Assembly: GCA_017303475.1 (NCBI GenBank)
Contig: JAFLBO010000001.1
Location: 620,001-684,000 of the forward strand
Direction: 5' to 3'
Source: Chitinophagales bacterium
GTDB taxonomy: Bacteria > Bacteroidota > Bacteroidia > Chitinophagales > Saprospiraceae
Length of the DNA: 64,000 nt
The translations under genes were made by a program, and so were the position numbers. Shown in pieces: positions 27,326 to 35,824 of the stretch. Below the pieces are notes generated by a model. The model saw only the letters and a list, made by a program, of their open reading frames with translations, ran no database searches and had not been told where the DNA came from. Every line of letters begins with the position of its first letter. Within the stretch, counting starts at the first letter, position 1.

Positions 27326-29212
27326 ATGAACCAACTCATACCAATCATCCCCTTTCTGCCATTGATCGGTTTTGCGATCAACGGATTGTTTGGCAGCCGG
27401 CTCAGCAAAACTGCTGTAGGCGTTATCGGCTCGGGGGCTTTGTTAGTGTCCTTCCTGCTGAGTGTCATGGCATTCAATCAGGTAGCAGCCAGCGGCGCCA
27501 TCCAGGTTAACCTGTATCAGTTCTTCTCCGTAGGCAATCTTTCAGCCAACTTCGGATTTCTGGTAGATCAGCTTTCCGTTTGGATGATGTTGATCGTTAC
27601 CGGTGTAGGCTTTCTCATTCATGTGTATAGTATAGGTTATATGCACGATGATGAAGGTTTTTGGAAGTTTTTCGCCTACCTGAATCTGTTTATTTTCTCC
27701 ATGTTGTTGCTCATTATGGGCGATAACCTCCTGATGTTGTTCTTTGGCTGGGAAGGTGTAGGCCTCTGTTCCTACCTGTTGATCGGCTTTTGGTACACCA
27801 ACACGGAATATGGCAAAGCAGCACGAAAGGCCTTCATTATGAACCGTATCGGCGACCTTGGTTTGTTGCTTGGTATGTTTATGATTTTCCAGAATTTCGG
27901 TAGTTTGACCTATTCGGAAATCTTTGCGGCGTTGCCTAATATCCGCCTGGAGGCTGGAGTGGTTACCCTGATTTGTATTTTGCTGTTTGTAGGCGCCATG
28001 GGTAAAAGCGCCCAATTGCCCCTTTACACCTGGCTTCCCGACGCTATGGCGGGTCCAACTCCGGTATCTGCCCTGATCCACGCGGCCACCATGGTAACTG
28101 CGGGTGTTTATCTGGTAGCGCGTTTCAATCCATTGTACAATCTTTCACCGGATGCCATGCACTTTGTGGCTATCATCGGGTTGATTACCTGCATTTTTGC
28201 GGCTGTTATTGGTTTGCGACAAAACGACATCAAGAAGGTATTAGCTTACTCAACGGTTTCTCAGCTTGGTTTGATGTTTGTTGCTCTGGGCATGGGCGCG
28301 TATGCGAGCGCGATGTTTCACGTTACCACACACGCCTTCTTCAAAGCCTTGTTGTTTCTAGGCGCAGGTTCCGTAATTCACGGAATGGGAGGCGAGCAGG
28401 ATATCCGCAAAATGGGTGGCTTACGCAAAGCCATGCCTGTAACTTTCTGGGTATTTCTGATTGGCACCATGGCCATTGCGGGTTTCCCGTTCCTATCCGG
28501 TTTCTTCTCTAAGGATGAAATTTTTGCCTACACCTATGCGCACGGCGGAAAACTGTGGTGGGGACTGGCTGGTTTGGGCGCCATGTTCACGGCTATTTAT
28601 ATGTGTCGTTTGCTTTACGTAACCTTCTTCGGAAGTTTCCGTGGCACCCATGAGCAGGAGCATCACCTGCATGAAAGTCCAAAGATCATGACCATTCCAC
28701 TGATCATCCTGGCGGTGCTTTCAGTAGCCGGAGGTTTCCTGAACACCCCACATTTCATGCACCTCGGCAACGATCAATGGCTGGCTCACTGGTTTAGCGC
28801 CGTTATTCCGATGAGTGAAATGCACCTGGATGCCAGCACAGAATGGACGCTGATGACTTTCACCACCTCCCTGGCCCTGGTAATCATAGTAGTATCTTAT
28901 TTCATTTACGGCAAAACATCCAATCTTCCGGTTGCGGATGAAGCACAAACAGGTTTGACCCGCGTCATTGCCAACAAGTTTTATGTTGATGAGATCTACG
29001 ATTTCCTGTTTGTTCGTCCGGTTGAAAAACTGTCGAAACTCTTCCACTACTACGTGGATATTCAGGGAATTGATGGTATTGTGAATGGTGTTGCTTCCGG
29101 AGTGCAGGCGCTGGGCGCGCAGGTTCGGAAATTGCAGAACGGAAACATTGAGTACTATCTGCTGGGCATGGTGGCTGGCGCCATTTTGCTTATGCTGACC
29201 TTCTGGGCTTAA
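27326..29212 (+). CDS. nuoL: NADH-quinone oxidoreductase subunit L
   Basis: Start taken at ATG 27326 (MNQLIPIIPFLPLIG); a GTG twelve codons upstream is less likely. The 628-residue antiporter-like subunit has GWEGVGLCSYLLIGFW, KSAQLPLYTWLPDAMAGPTPVSALIHAATMV (conserved Lys and His channel residues), LAYSTVSQLGLM and the long C-terminal lateral helix region. Distal proton channel of complex I. Confidence 0.97.
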   Translation: MNQLIPIIPFLPLIGFAINGLFGSRLSKTAVGVIGSGALLVSFLLSVMAFNQVAASGAIQVNLYQFFSVGNLSANFGFLVDQLSVWMMLIVTGVGFLIHVYSIGYMHDDEGFWKFFAYLNLFIFSMLLLIMGDNLLMLFFGWEGVGLCSYLLIGFWYTNTEYGKAARKAFIMNRIGDLGLLLGMFMIFQNFGSLTYSEIFAALPNIRLEAGVVTLICILLFVGAMGKSAQLPLYTWLPDAMAGPTPVSALIHAATMVTAGVYLVARFNPLYNLSPDAMHFVAIIGLITCIFAAVIGLRQNDIKKVLAYSTVSQLGLMFVALGMGAYASAMFHVTTHAFFKALLFLGAGSVIHGMGGEQDIRKMGGLRKAMPVTFWVFLIGTMAIAGFPFLSGFFSKDEIFAYTYAHGGKLWWGLAGLGAMFTAIYMCRLLYVTFFGSFRGTHEQEHHLHESPKIMTIPLIILAVLSVAGGFLNTPHFMHLGNDQWLAHWFSAVIPMSEMHLDASTEWTLMTFTTSLALVIIVVSYFIYGKTSNLPVADEAQTGLTRVIANKFYVDEIYDFLFVRPVEKLSKLFHYYVDIQGIDGIVNGVASGVQALGAQVRKLQNGNIEYYLLGMVAGAILLMLTFWA

Positions 29213-29260
29213 CCTCATATCCCTGAAAAGCCCATTATACAAAACAAGAAAGACTGACGA

Positions 29261-30712
29261 ATGTCACTGATTTTCATACTTATACCGTTTATCGCTTCGG
29301 CGATTTTGCTGCTGCTTCGTCCGGCTGGCCTATCGCGCCATCTGGCATTGGTGGCTGCGCTGGCTAACCTTGCAGCTACAGCCTATTGTGTTTGCTGCGA
29401 TTATAGTCAGGGAATGACCTGCACTTTTTCAGTGCCCTGGGTAGCTTCCGCTGGCATCCACTTCAGCCTGGGTATGGATGGTATCACCCTGATCATGCTG
29501 GTGTTGACCAACCTGTTGGCGCCACTGATCATCCTGACCAGCTGGGACCATAAGTTCGACAACGAACCCCGGTATTATGGTCTGGTACTGATGATGCTTG
29601 CAGCCCTCAACGGTGTGTTTTTGGCCCAGGATGGTCTGGTCTTCTACATTTTCTACGAACTGGCGCTTATCCCCATTTATTTCATTTGTGCTATTTGGGG
29701 CGGACAGGATCGTATCCGCGTTACGCTGAAGTTTTTCATTTACACCTTTGTTGGCTCATTGTTTATGCTGGTTGCCCTGTTGTGGGTGTACCTGCAAACC
29801 AATGTAAACGGCGCACATTCTTTCGCCTGGGCCGATCTGGTGGCTGTTCAACTGAGTCCTGCTGCGGCACATTGGGTATTGGTAGGCTTCTTTATTGCTT
29901 TTGCAGTAAAAATGCCGGTATTCCCATTGCATACCTGGCAGCCAGATACCTACGTAACCTCTCCAACCACCGGCACCATGCTGCTTTCCGGCATCATGCT
30001 GAAAATGGGCGCTTATGGCGTTATCCGCTGGATGGTTCCGCTGGCGCCTGAGGCCATGCACTTTGTAGATCCTTTGTTTATTTCTTTGGCAGTAATAGGC
30101 ATTATTTATGCCAGCATTATCGCGGTAAAGCAGTCGGACATCAAACGTCTGGTTGCGTATTCTTCCATTGCTCACGTGGGTTTGATTGCCGCAGGTATTC
30201 TGGCTTGGAATAAAACCGGTGTACAGGGTGGCATTATTCAAATGCTTAATCACGGTATCAATGTGGTAGGTCTGTTCTTTGTAGTAGACCTGCTGGAGCG
30301 CCGACTGGGCACCCGATCACTGGCTGACATGGGCGGCATTGCCAAATCAGCGCCCAAATTTGCTACACTGTTCATGATTATCGTGTTAGGTTCAGTAGCT
30401 GTTCCGCTCACCAATGGTTTCCCTGGAGAGTTCCTGCTCCTGAACGGCGTTTGGAATTATAACTTCTGGCTGGGTGTGCTGGCTGGATTAACCATCATTT
30501 TCGGAGCGGTGTATATGTTGCGCGCTTACGGACTGGTGGTATTCGGCGAGCCAACTCCGGCAACAGAGCGTTTTGAAGATGTGAACACCCGTGAATTTTT
30601 GGTATTGGGCATTATTGCCGGATTGGTGATTGTGCTGGGCTTTTTCCCACAATCCATTCTGGGACTCACTGAGGCCAGCGTAGATCGCATCCTCAGCGTA
30701 GTACAATTCTAA
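29261..30712 (+). CDS. nuoM: NADH-quinone oxidoreductase subunit M
   Basis: 483 residues, antiporter-like. FSLGMDGITLIMLVLTNL, YELALIPIYFICAIWGG (conserved Glu), KMPVFPLHTWQPDTYVTSPTTGTMLLSGIMLK and VAYSSIAHVGLIAAG match NuoM/ND4. An S4-domain gene lies 11 bp downstream, before nuoN. Confidence 0.97.
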   Translation: MSLIFILIPFIASAILLLLRPAGLSRHLALVAALANLAATAYCVCCDYSQGMTCTFSVPWVASAGIHFSLGMDGITLIMLVLTNLLAPLIILTSWDHKFDNEPRYYGLVLMMLAALNGVFLAQDGLVFYIFYELALIPIYFICAIWGGQDRIRVTLKFFIYTFVGSLFMLVALLWVYLQTNVNGAHSFAWADLVAVQLSPAAAHWVLVGFFIAFAVKMPVFPLHTWQPDTYVTSPTTGTMLLSGIMLKMGAYGVIRWMVPLAPEAMHFVDPLFISLAVIGIIYASIIAVKQSDIKRLVAYSSIAHVGLIAAGILAWNKTGVQGGIIQMLNHGINVVGLFFVVDLLERRLGTRSLADMGGIAKSAPKFATLFMIIVLGSVAVPLTNGFPGEFLLLNGVWNYNFWLGVLAGLTIIFGAVYMLRAYGLVVFGEPTPATERFEDVNTREFLVLGIIAGLVIVLGFFPQSILGLTEASVDRILSVVQF

Positions 30713-30723
30713 AACCAGCCATC

Positions 30724-30933
30724 ATGCAGTTTTCTCTGCGCGAGCACGACTATATACCGTTAAACAATCTCCTAAAGGTGCTAAACCTGGTGGAAACCGG
30801 AGGAGAAGCCAATATCCGGATTACGGATGGAGAAGTAAGGGTAAATGGTCAGATAGAAACCCAGAAACGAAAAAAACTACGTCCGGGCGACCGGGTTGAA
30901 TACCAAAAAGCTACCATCGAAATTATCCCTTAA
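30724..30933 (+). CDS. S4-domain RNA-binding protein, YaaA/YbcJ-like
   Basis: 69 residues, a lone S4 domain: PLNNLLKVLNLVETGGEANIRITDGEVRVNGQ followed by KLRPGDRVEY. Lone S4 proteins of this family bind structured RNA, often near rRNA or ribosome assembly. It is inserted between nuoM and nuoN, spaced 11 bp after nuoM and 25 bp before the nuoN start chosen here. No complex I role is known. Confidence 0.9.
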   Translation: MQFSLREHDYIPLNNLLKVLNLVETGGEANIRITDGEVRVNGQIETQKRKKLRPGDRVEYQKATIEIIP

Positions 30934-30958
30934 CCCCGGGAACAACATTGCAACGAAG

Positions 30959-32347
30959 ATGACCGCACTACTGATACTCTTTTTAACGGCCATTGCCGTA
31001 TTGTTTGCAGGCTTGACAAAGCGTTCGCTGCTGCAACCATTGTCGCTCTTTGGCACTTTGCTGGCGCTTGGCGCAACCGGGTATGATCTGTTTGGCCCCG
31101 GATTTGGGTGGGGCATGGAGTACGCTTCCATGTTCCGGTTCATGCCTTTTGCCCATGCCTTCTCCGGTGTTGCTATTTTGGCAACCGTTTTGATCATTGC
31201 CCTTTCCGGCTGGGGTTTCAGAAACCTTAATTCAACGCTTGGCGACCACTACGGGCTGATTTTGTTCAGTTTGACCGGCGCGCTAATCTTGTTTTCGTTT
31301 ACCAATCTCACCATGCTTTTCCTCGGCATTGAGATTCTGAGTATTCCACTGTACGTATTGGCTGGTAGCCGCCGAGACGATCTGAGCAGTAATGAAGCTG
31401 CATTGAAATACTTCCTGATGGGCTCTTTTGCCACAGGCATCCTGTTGTTTGGTATGGCTTTGATATACGGCGCAACCGCCAGCTTTGATCTGGGTACCAT
31501 CAGCCGTGTAATTGGCAATGGCGATCAAATGCCGGGCATGTTGAAAGTGGGTATTTTGATCATGATCATGGGCCTGAGCTTTAAGGTATCTGCAGTTCCA
31601 TTCCACTTCTGGGCGCCTGATGTGTATCAGGGCAGTCCCAACCTGATAACCGCATTCATGGCTACTGTGGTTAAAACAGCGGGGTTTGCTGCATTCTATC
31701 GCCTTTTTGCCATTGCCTTCCCGGGCGCAGAAGGATTCTGGAGCGTACCGGTAGCTTTGGTAGCTGCATTGACTATGACAGTGGCTAATATTACGGCCAT
31801 ATTCCAGCAGGACTTCAAGCGAATGATGGCCTATTCCAGCATTTCACACGCCGGTTATTTGTTGCTGGCGGTGCTGGCTATTGGCACAGAAGGCGCAGAT
31901 CGGGCGCTGTTGTTCTACACCCTGACCTATTCTCTGGCCACCATTTGCGCTTTTGGCGCTTTCATCATTGTGGCTGAGCAAACAGGCAACAGCTCTTTCG
32001 AGGCATTTAACGGATTAGGCAAAAAACAACCTTTGGTGGCTGCGGTACTCACCCTGTCGATGTTGTCGCTGGCAGGTATTCCACCATTGGCAGGTTTCTT
32101 TGGCAAATACTTTCTGTTTACAGCAGCTTTTGCCAAGTATCCATGGTTGATTGTTTTGGCAGTCATTAATTCAGCTATTTCCATTTACTACTATTTCAAA
32201 ATCATCATTGCCATGTACTTTAATCGTGAGGACAGCCAGGAAGCAACCCTGGAAATTCCCGCCGGAGTACGTTTGGCAGTATTGGTAGGCCTGGCGTTGA
32301 TTGCCTGGCTAACCCTGGCGCCTGGCAGTGTGTATGGATTGATTTAA
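30959..32347 (+). CDS. nuoN: NADH-quinone oxidoreductase subunit N
   Basis: Start taken at ATG 30959 (MTALLILFLTAIA), where the first membrane helix begins; the longer reading from 30896 would overlap the S4 gene. The 462-residue product has EILSIPLYVLAGSRRDDLSSNEAALKYFLMGSFATGI, KVSAVPFHFWAPDVYQGSPNLITAFMATVVK and MAYSSISHAGYLLLA, the NuoN/ND2 antiporter signatures. Last gene of the cluster. Confidence 0.95.
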   Translation: MTALLILFLTAIAVLFAGLTKRSLLQPLSLFGTLLALGATGYDLFGPGFGWGMEYASMFRFMPFAHAFSGVAILATVLIIALSGWGFRNLNSTLGDHYGLILFSLTGALILFSFTNLTMLFLGIEILSIPLYVLAGSRRDDLSSNEAALKYFLMGSFATGILLFGMALIYGATASFDLGTISRVIGNGDQMPGMLKVGILIMIMGLSFKVSAVPFHFWAPDVYQGSPNLITAFMATVVKTAGFAAFYRLFAIAFPGAEGFWSVPVALVAALTMTVANITAIFQQDFKRMMAYSSISHAGYLLLAVLAIGTEGADRALLFYTLTYSLATICAFGAFIIVAEQTGNSSFEAFNGLGKKQPLVAAVLTLSMLSLAGIPPLAGFFGKYFLFTAAFAKYPWLIVLAVINSAISIYYYFKIIIAMYFNREDSQEATLEIPAGVRLAVLVGLALIAWLTLAPGSVYGLI

Positions 32348-32366
32348 GCATAAAGAGCGTTAGAAA

Positions 32367-33218
32367 ATGTATCTTAAAATTAAACTAAGCTTTCGTTTTT
32401 TAACGAAAACACGTTTAATCTTTTGCAGTACATTATTCAAGGTTCATCTATCCATTGCTCAAACATTTTTAACCTTAGGAGGAGGCTACTCGCTTCCCTG
32501 GGCTGTACAGGATGTTCCTGATGGGAACATTGTGGTTTTTGATGATGGTACTCGAATGATTGATGTTTATAAATATTCTTTAGGTCAAGGCAAAAACTAT
32601 GCACTTTCGGCGGCTCATCGTATCTCAAAATCTTTAGATGTTGGATGTAGCGTTGTTTACGTAGATGGAAGAGAAACTACACGTACAGTGGCCGGTACAA
32701 ATTTTGAGGTCAATAGCAAAACCGAGGGTAGCATGTTATGGATTACTCCAACAGTGAAAATAAATCTACTCAATGAAAGGAGTCTATCACCATTCATTAG
32801 ATTTGGCATAGGGATTGGTGTTTTGGGTAAAATTTGGGTAGAAAATGAGGATATAACCTCTTTTGGCAATTTGTCAGTAACCCAAAGGCGTTTATCAAAT
32901 GGTTTAGCTTATGGAGTTCATTCAGGGATTGGTCTTGCATATACCTTCAAGAAAGACAAACGTTGGGGTATGTTCATTGAGATGAGCTCAATTAACGCCT
33001 CGTATGGTCCTAAAAGAGGAGAAGCTGTTGCAAGAATTAAAGACAACATTGATGTTTTTAGTACGCTTACAACCAGCCAGAAAATAACTATATACAAAAA
33101 CAGTTATATTAGAAATGATACTGCCCCTTCTGACCCAGATAAACCAGGGTTCGCTGCAAGACGGTTTTACCAGTTTAGTAGTATCGGACTAAATTTAGGA
33201 GCGTCATATAGGTTATAG
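32367..33218 (+). CDS. Outer-membrane beta-barrel-like protein, function unknown
   Basis: 283 residues, N-terminal leader about 1-31 (ending LSIAQ). Alternating hydrophobic/polar strands (YALSAAHRISKSLDVGCSVVYV, YGVHSGIGLAYTFK, IGLNLGASYRL) suggest an eight- to ten-strand barrel. The last residue is Leu rather than the common Phe. The DNA is visibly more AT-rich than the nuo genes 20 bp upstream, which may mean transfer. I do not recognise a specific family. Confidence 0.7.
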   Translation: MYLKIKLSFRFLTKTRLIFCSTLFKVHLSIAQTFLTLGGGYSLPWAVQDVPDGNIVVFDDGTRMIDVYKYSLGQGKNYALSAAHRISKSLDVGCSVVYVDGRETTRTVAGTNFEVNSKTEGSMLWITPTVKINLLNERSLSPFIRFGIGIGVLGKIWVENEDITSFGNLSVTQRRLSNGLAYGVHSGIGLAYTFKKDKRWGMFIEMSSINASYGPKRGEAVARIKDNIDVFSTLTTSQKITIYKNSYIRNDTAPSDPDKPGFAARRFYQFSSIGLNLGASYRL

Positions 33219-33289
33219 CTGCATTATTGCTTTTAGGCTAAGAAAAAAGTCTTTTCGCCTTATCATTGCCATTCATTTTTACCTTGAGC

Positions 33290-34459
33290 ATGCGAAAATT
33301 ATCCTTTCTGCTGGCACTGGCTTTCTGTGCCTGGCATTGTGGCCAAACACCAGAAGCGCCGCCCCCACCCACACCTGCCACTCCCCCGCCCTCTCCGGAG
33401 CCGGAGGTTTATTGGTATTTCCTGAATGTGGACAAACTCAACCTTCGGGATCAGCCCAACAAACAGGGAGCAGTCATTGCCCAATTGGCTGAAGGGGATT
33501 TTGTGTCTGGCAATGGCGAGGTTTCTGCCAACAAGGAGGAAGTAACCCTGCGGAATATTCCGTTTAATGAACCCTATTTCAAGGTCAAAACCACCACCAA
33601 TCCGCCACAGGAAGGCTGGGTATTCAGTGCCGCTCTGGTACCTGTATATGCGGGCGCACAATCCACCAGTCCGGATATTGGAAAGCTGTCTGCATTCAGC
33701 CGATTTCTTTCCACTCTTGACCCCAAAAAGCTGGAAAACGGCAAAAAAGCCTGGGATGATGTAAGGCAAAACTTTTCGAATGTGCAAGGTGTCAACGCCG
33801 ATGGCGTTTTCATTCTGTTGGAACGGTTCCTTTTCCGTATGGAAACCGATGGGGATTATTATACTTTAACTGAAAAAGTGCCCTTTAGCACCGAAGAATA
33901 TGAGGCTATTAACGCCGATAAATTCAATATGAGCAAATACCCAATCACTCAAAAGCTGGCTGAAAATGGCTTCCGGCTGGCCACCGGAGAAGGGATGGTG
34001 TTTCCGGTAGTGGATTGGGTAAAACTGTCCGACTTTTTTGCTACCAAGGTTACACCTGCCATGAAGAATTACCTGGAGCAAACAACCCGGGAGCAGTTGA
34101 AAGCCATGATGGACGATGGGGGTATACTGCTTCCTCTGGAAGAAGTGGCAGACAGGGCTGTTTGGTGGGAGAAATTTAATCAGACGCATCCCTATTTTGT
34201 TCGGTGGGAAGAGACACAAAACCATGCCAAGGGGCTTGAATTTCTGATTGTTTGTGGCGCGGATAATACTCCCGTATTTAATTACGAGGACAAAACAGTG
34301 TTGCCGGAATACCAGAAAGTCTGGGCATACATCAAAGAAAAATACGCCGGAACCAACCTGGAGAAATCGGTTAGAAACATGTCTGACTTGATCGCCTCGG
34401 AAGGTGGCAAATGCACCAAAAAGGTAGAAGAGTACCGGGAAAAATTGGTGAATCAGTGA
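33290..34459 (+). CDS. SH3-domain lipoprotein-like protein
   Basis: Start taken at ATG 33290 (MRKLSFLLALAFCAWHC), preceded by a TACCTTG box a few bases upstream; a start 24 bp earlier lacks a leader. The 389-residue product has a lipoprotein-like signal with Cys17 in an atypical lipobox, a Pro-rich stretch (about 20-37), and an SH3b domain (VDKLNLRDQPNKQGAVIAQLAEGD to EGWVFSAALVPVYAG, about 42-120). The remaining 270 residues are a soluble helical-rich domain I do not recognise. Likely periplasmic or cell-wall associated. Confidence 0.75.
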   Translation: MRKLSFLLALAFCAWHCGQTPEAPPPPTPATPPPSPEPEVYWYFLNVDKLNLRDQPNKQGAVIAQLAEGDFVSGNGEVSANKEEVTLRNIPFNEPYFKVKTTTNPPQEGWVFSAALVPVYAGAQSTSPDIGKLSAFSRFLSTLDPKKLENGKKAWDDVRQNFSNVQGVNADGVFILLERFLFRMETDGDYYTLTEKVPFSTEEYEAINADKFNMSKYPITQKLAENGFRLATGEGMVFPVVDWVKLSDFFATKVTPAMKNYLEQTTREQLKAMMDDGGILLPLEEVADRAVWWEKFNQTHPYFVRWEETQNHAKGLEFLIVCGADNTPVFNYEDKTVLPEYQKVWAYIKEKYAGTNLEKSVRNMSDLIASEGGKCTKKVEEYREKLVNQ

Positions 34460-34472
34460 GGGTGGTAAAGTC

Positions 34473-34533
34473 TTTTTTTCCGCAGAGGCGGAGAGACGCA
34501 GAGGGATTCGAAAGTATTCTCAGCGCCTCTGCA
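34473..34533. repeat. Inverted pair of the CCGCAGAGG repeat (hairpin)
   Basis: A T7 tract plus CCGCAGAGGCG-GAGAGACGCAG (34473-34501 region) is followed by CAGCGCCTCTGCA (34521-34533) in the opposite sense, so GCAGAGGCG (34482-34490) can pair with CGCCTCTGC (34524-34532). These are single copies of the family that flanks the GxxExxY gene at 20.5-21.4 kb. It lies after the stop of the SH3 protein and may act as a terminator. Confidence 0.8.
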
Positions 34534-34590
34534 TTAGCTGGTTTTAGTGACGGGGTGACTGGCAGTCACCCCGTCACTAAAACCAGCTAA
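34534..34590. repeat. Perfect 28-bp-arm palindrome overlapping the hemH stop
   Basis: The left arm (34534-34561) and right arm (34563-34590) are exact reverse complements around one base (34562). The arms include TTAGCTGGTTTTAGTGACGG. The right end covers the hemH stop codon. There is no T-run beyond the stem as in a classical intrinsic terminator. Confidence 0.95.
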
Positions 34591-35597
34591 CGCAATCTAT
34601 CTGCAAGGGCATCTGCCCAGGCCGGGGAGTCGTTGAGGCTGGGAACGAGATCTAATTGCTCCCCGCCCCATTTGTGGAAGTCTTCCTGATATTCCTCTCC
34701 AATTTCAATCGTGGTTTCAAGGCAATCTGCTGTGAACGCCGGACAAAACACCAACAAACGTTTGGCGCCTTGTTTGGCTAATTTTTCAATAACCTGAACC
34801 GTGTAAGGCTGCGTCCAGGGGTCGCTGCCCAACCTGCTTTGGAAACAAACCGTGTATTGTTGCTCCGTCAGGCCCAGTTTGGCTGCAATGGCCTGGGTGG
34901 TGGCATAACATTGAGCAGAATAACAAAACTGGTTGGTTGGCGTCAGTGTTTTGCAACAGTCGTTTTGTTTCAGACAATGGTTAAAAGCATCTGCTTTAAC
35001 CAATTGTCGCTGAGGCAAGCCGTGGTAGCTAAACAAAACATGGTCGTAACTGCCCAGCTCAAACTGTCTGGCATTGGCAGCAAACAACTCAATCATGGGT
35101 TCCCAGGTTGGGTAGGAATTGATAAACTCCGTTTCCGGAATGATTTGTTGTGTGCTCAGGATACGCATCACCTCTTCATGTACCGACCCAACCGTGGCGC
35201 TGGCATATTGTGGAAACAAACTGAAAACCTTGATTTTAGACACCTTGGCCTGCATCAGTTTTTGAATAGCTGAGGCCAAAGAAGGATTTTGATACCGCAT
35301 AGCCAGCTCCACCTGATAGGCTCCTCCCAGTCTGGTCTGGATTTGCGCAGCCAGTCGCTCGCCGTAAAATTTGAGTGGAGAACCATTTTCAGTCCATAGT
35401 TCCTGGTAGGCCTTGGCAGATTTTCCTGAACGAAATGGCGCAATAATGCCACGCACCAGCAAATTTCGGGCAATAGGGTTGATATCAATGACCCTTGCAT
35501 CGAGCAGAAATTGTTGCAGATATCGGTAAACCGCGCTCCGAGTAGGAGCATCCGGGGTGCCGAGATTTACCAGCAGAATGCCGGTTTTTTGTTCCAT
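34587..35597 (-). CDS. hemH: Ferrochelatase
   Basis: Start taken at 35597 (MEQKTGILLVNLGTP), which matches the family N-terminus; ATG 35606 is an alternative, and the longer reading from GTG 35645 runs into the hairpin region. The 336-residue enzyme inserts Fe2+ into protoporphyrin IX, the last step of haem synthesis (some bacteria use coproporphyrin). FSYHGLPQR holds the catalytic His. CLKQNDCCKTLTPTNQFCYSAQC resembles the Cys-rich insert of [2Fe-2S] ferrochelatases only loosely. The gene is bracketed by two long perfect hairpins. Confidence 0.94.
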   Translation of the reverse strand: MEQKTGILLVNLGTPDAPTRSAVYRYLQQFLLDARVIDINPIARNLLVRGIIAPFRSGKSAKAYQELWTENGSPLKFYGERLAAQIQTRLGGAYQVELAMRYQNPSLASAIQKLMQAKVSKIKVFSLFPQYASATVGSVHEEVMRILSTQQIIPETEFINSYPTWEPMIELFAANARQFELGSYDHVLFSYHGLPQRQLVKADAFNHCLKQNDCCKTLTPTNQFCYSAQCYATTQAIAAKLGLTEQQYTVCFQSRLGSDPWTQPYTVQVIEKLAKQGAKRLLVFCPAFTADCLETTIEIGEEYQEDFHKWGGEQLDLVPSLNDSPAWADALADRLR

Positions 35598-35630
35598 TAT
35601 TGGCATGAAAGCAGCTTTTTCTATAAAATA

Positions 35631-35775
35631 AGGCAGGTGTCTCACAAGTCATTGTTAGCACAGATGCTCAGGGGCTGCTACAGTTAGAGTCTCAATTTGA
35701 GTGAGACTCTAACTGTAGCAGCCCCTGAGCATCTGTGCTAACAATAGCAACCAATAGTGAGACAGCCACTTGCCT
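35631..35775. repeat. Long hairpin: 44-bp perfect arms plus outer paired arms, upstream of hemH
   Basis: Inner arms 35651-35694 and 35702-35745 are exact reverse complements with a 7-nt loop (35695-35701). Outside them, AGGCAGGTGTCTCAC (35631-35645) can pair with GTGAGACA (35757-35764) and ACTTGCCT (35768-35775) with small bulges. It fills most of the gap between the DUF6580 gene stop and the hemH start, which are on the same strand. Confidence 0.93.
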
Positions 35776-35824
35776 GATTATTTCAGCTTATTTAAACCCT
35801 CAAAACGCAAAATCGTTGTCAGGT

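Noticed and set aside
34534..34590. Classical rho-independent terminator for hemH and the SH3 gene.
   Set aside because: Stem is far longer than usual and lacks a T-run outside it on either strand; reported as a palindrome instead.
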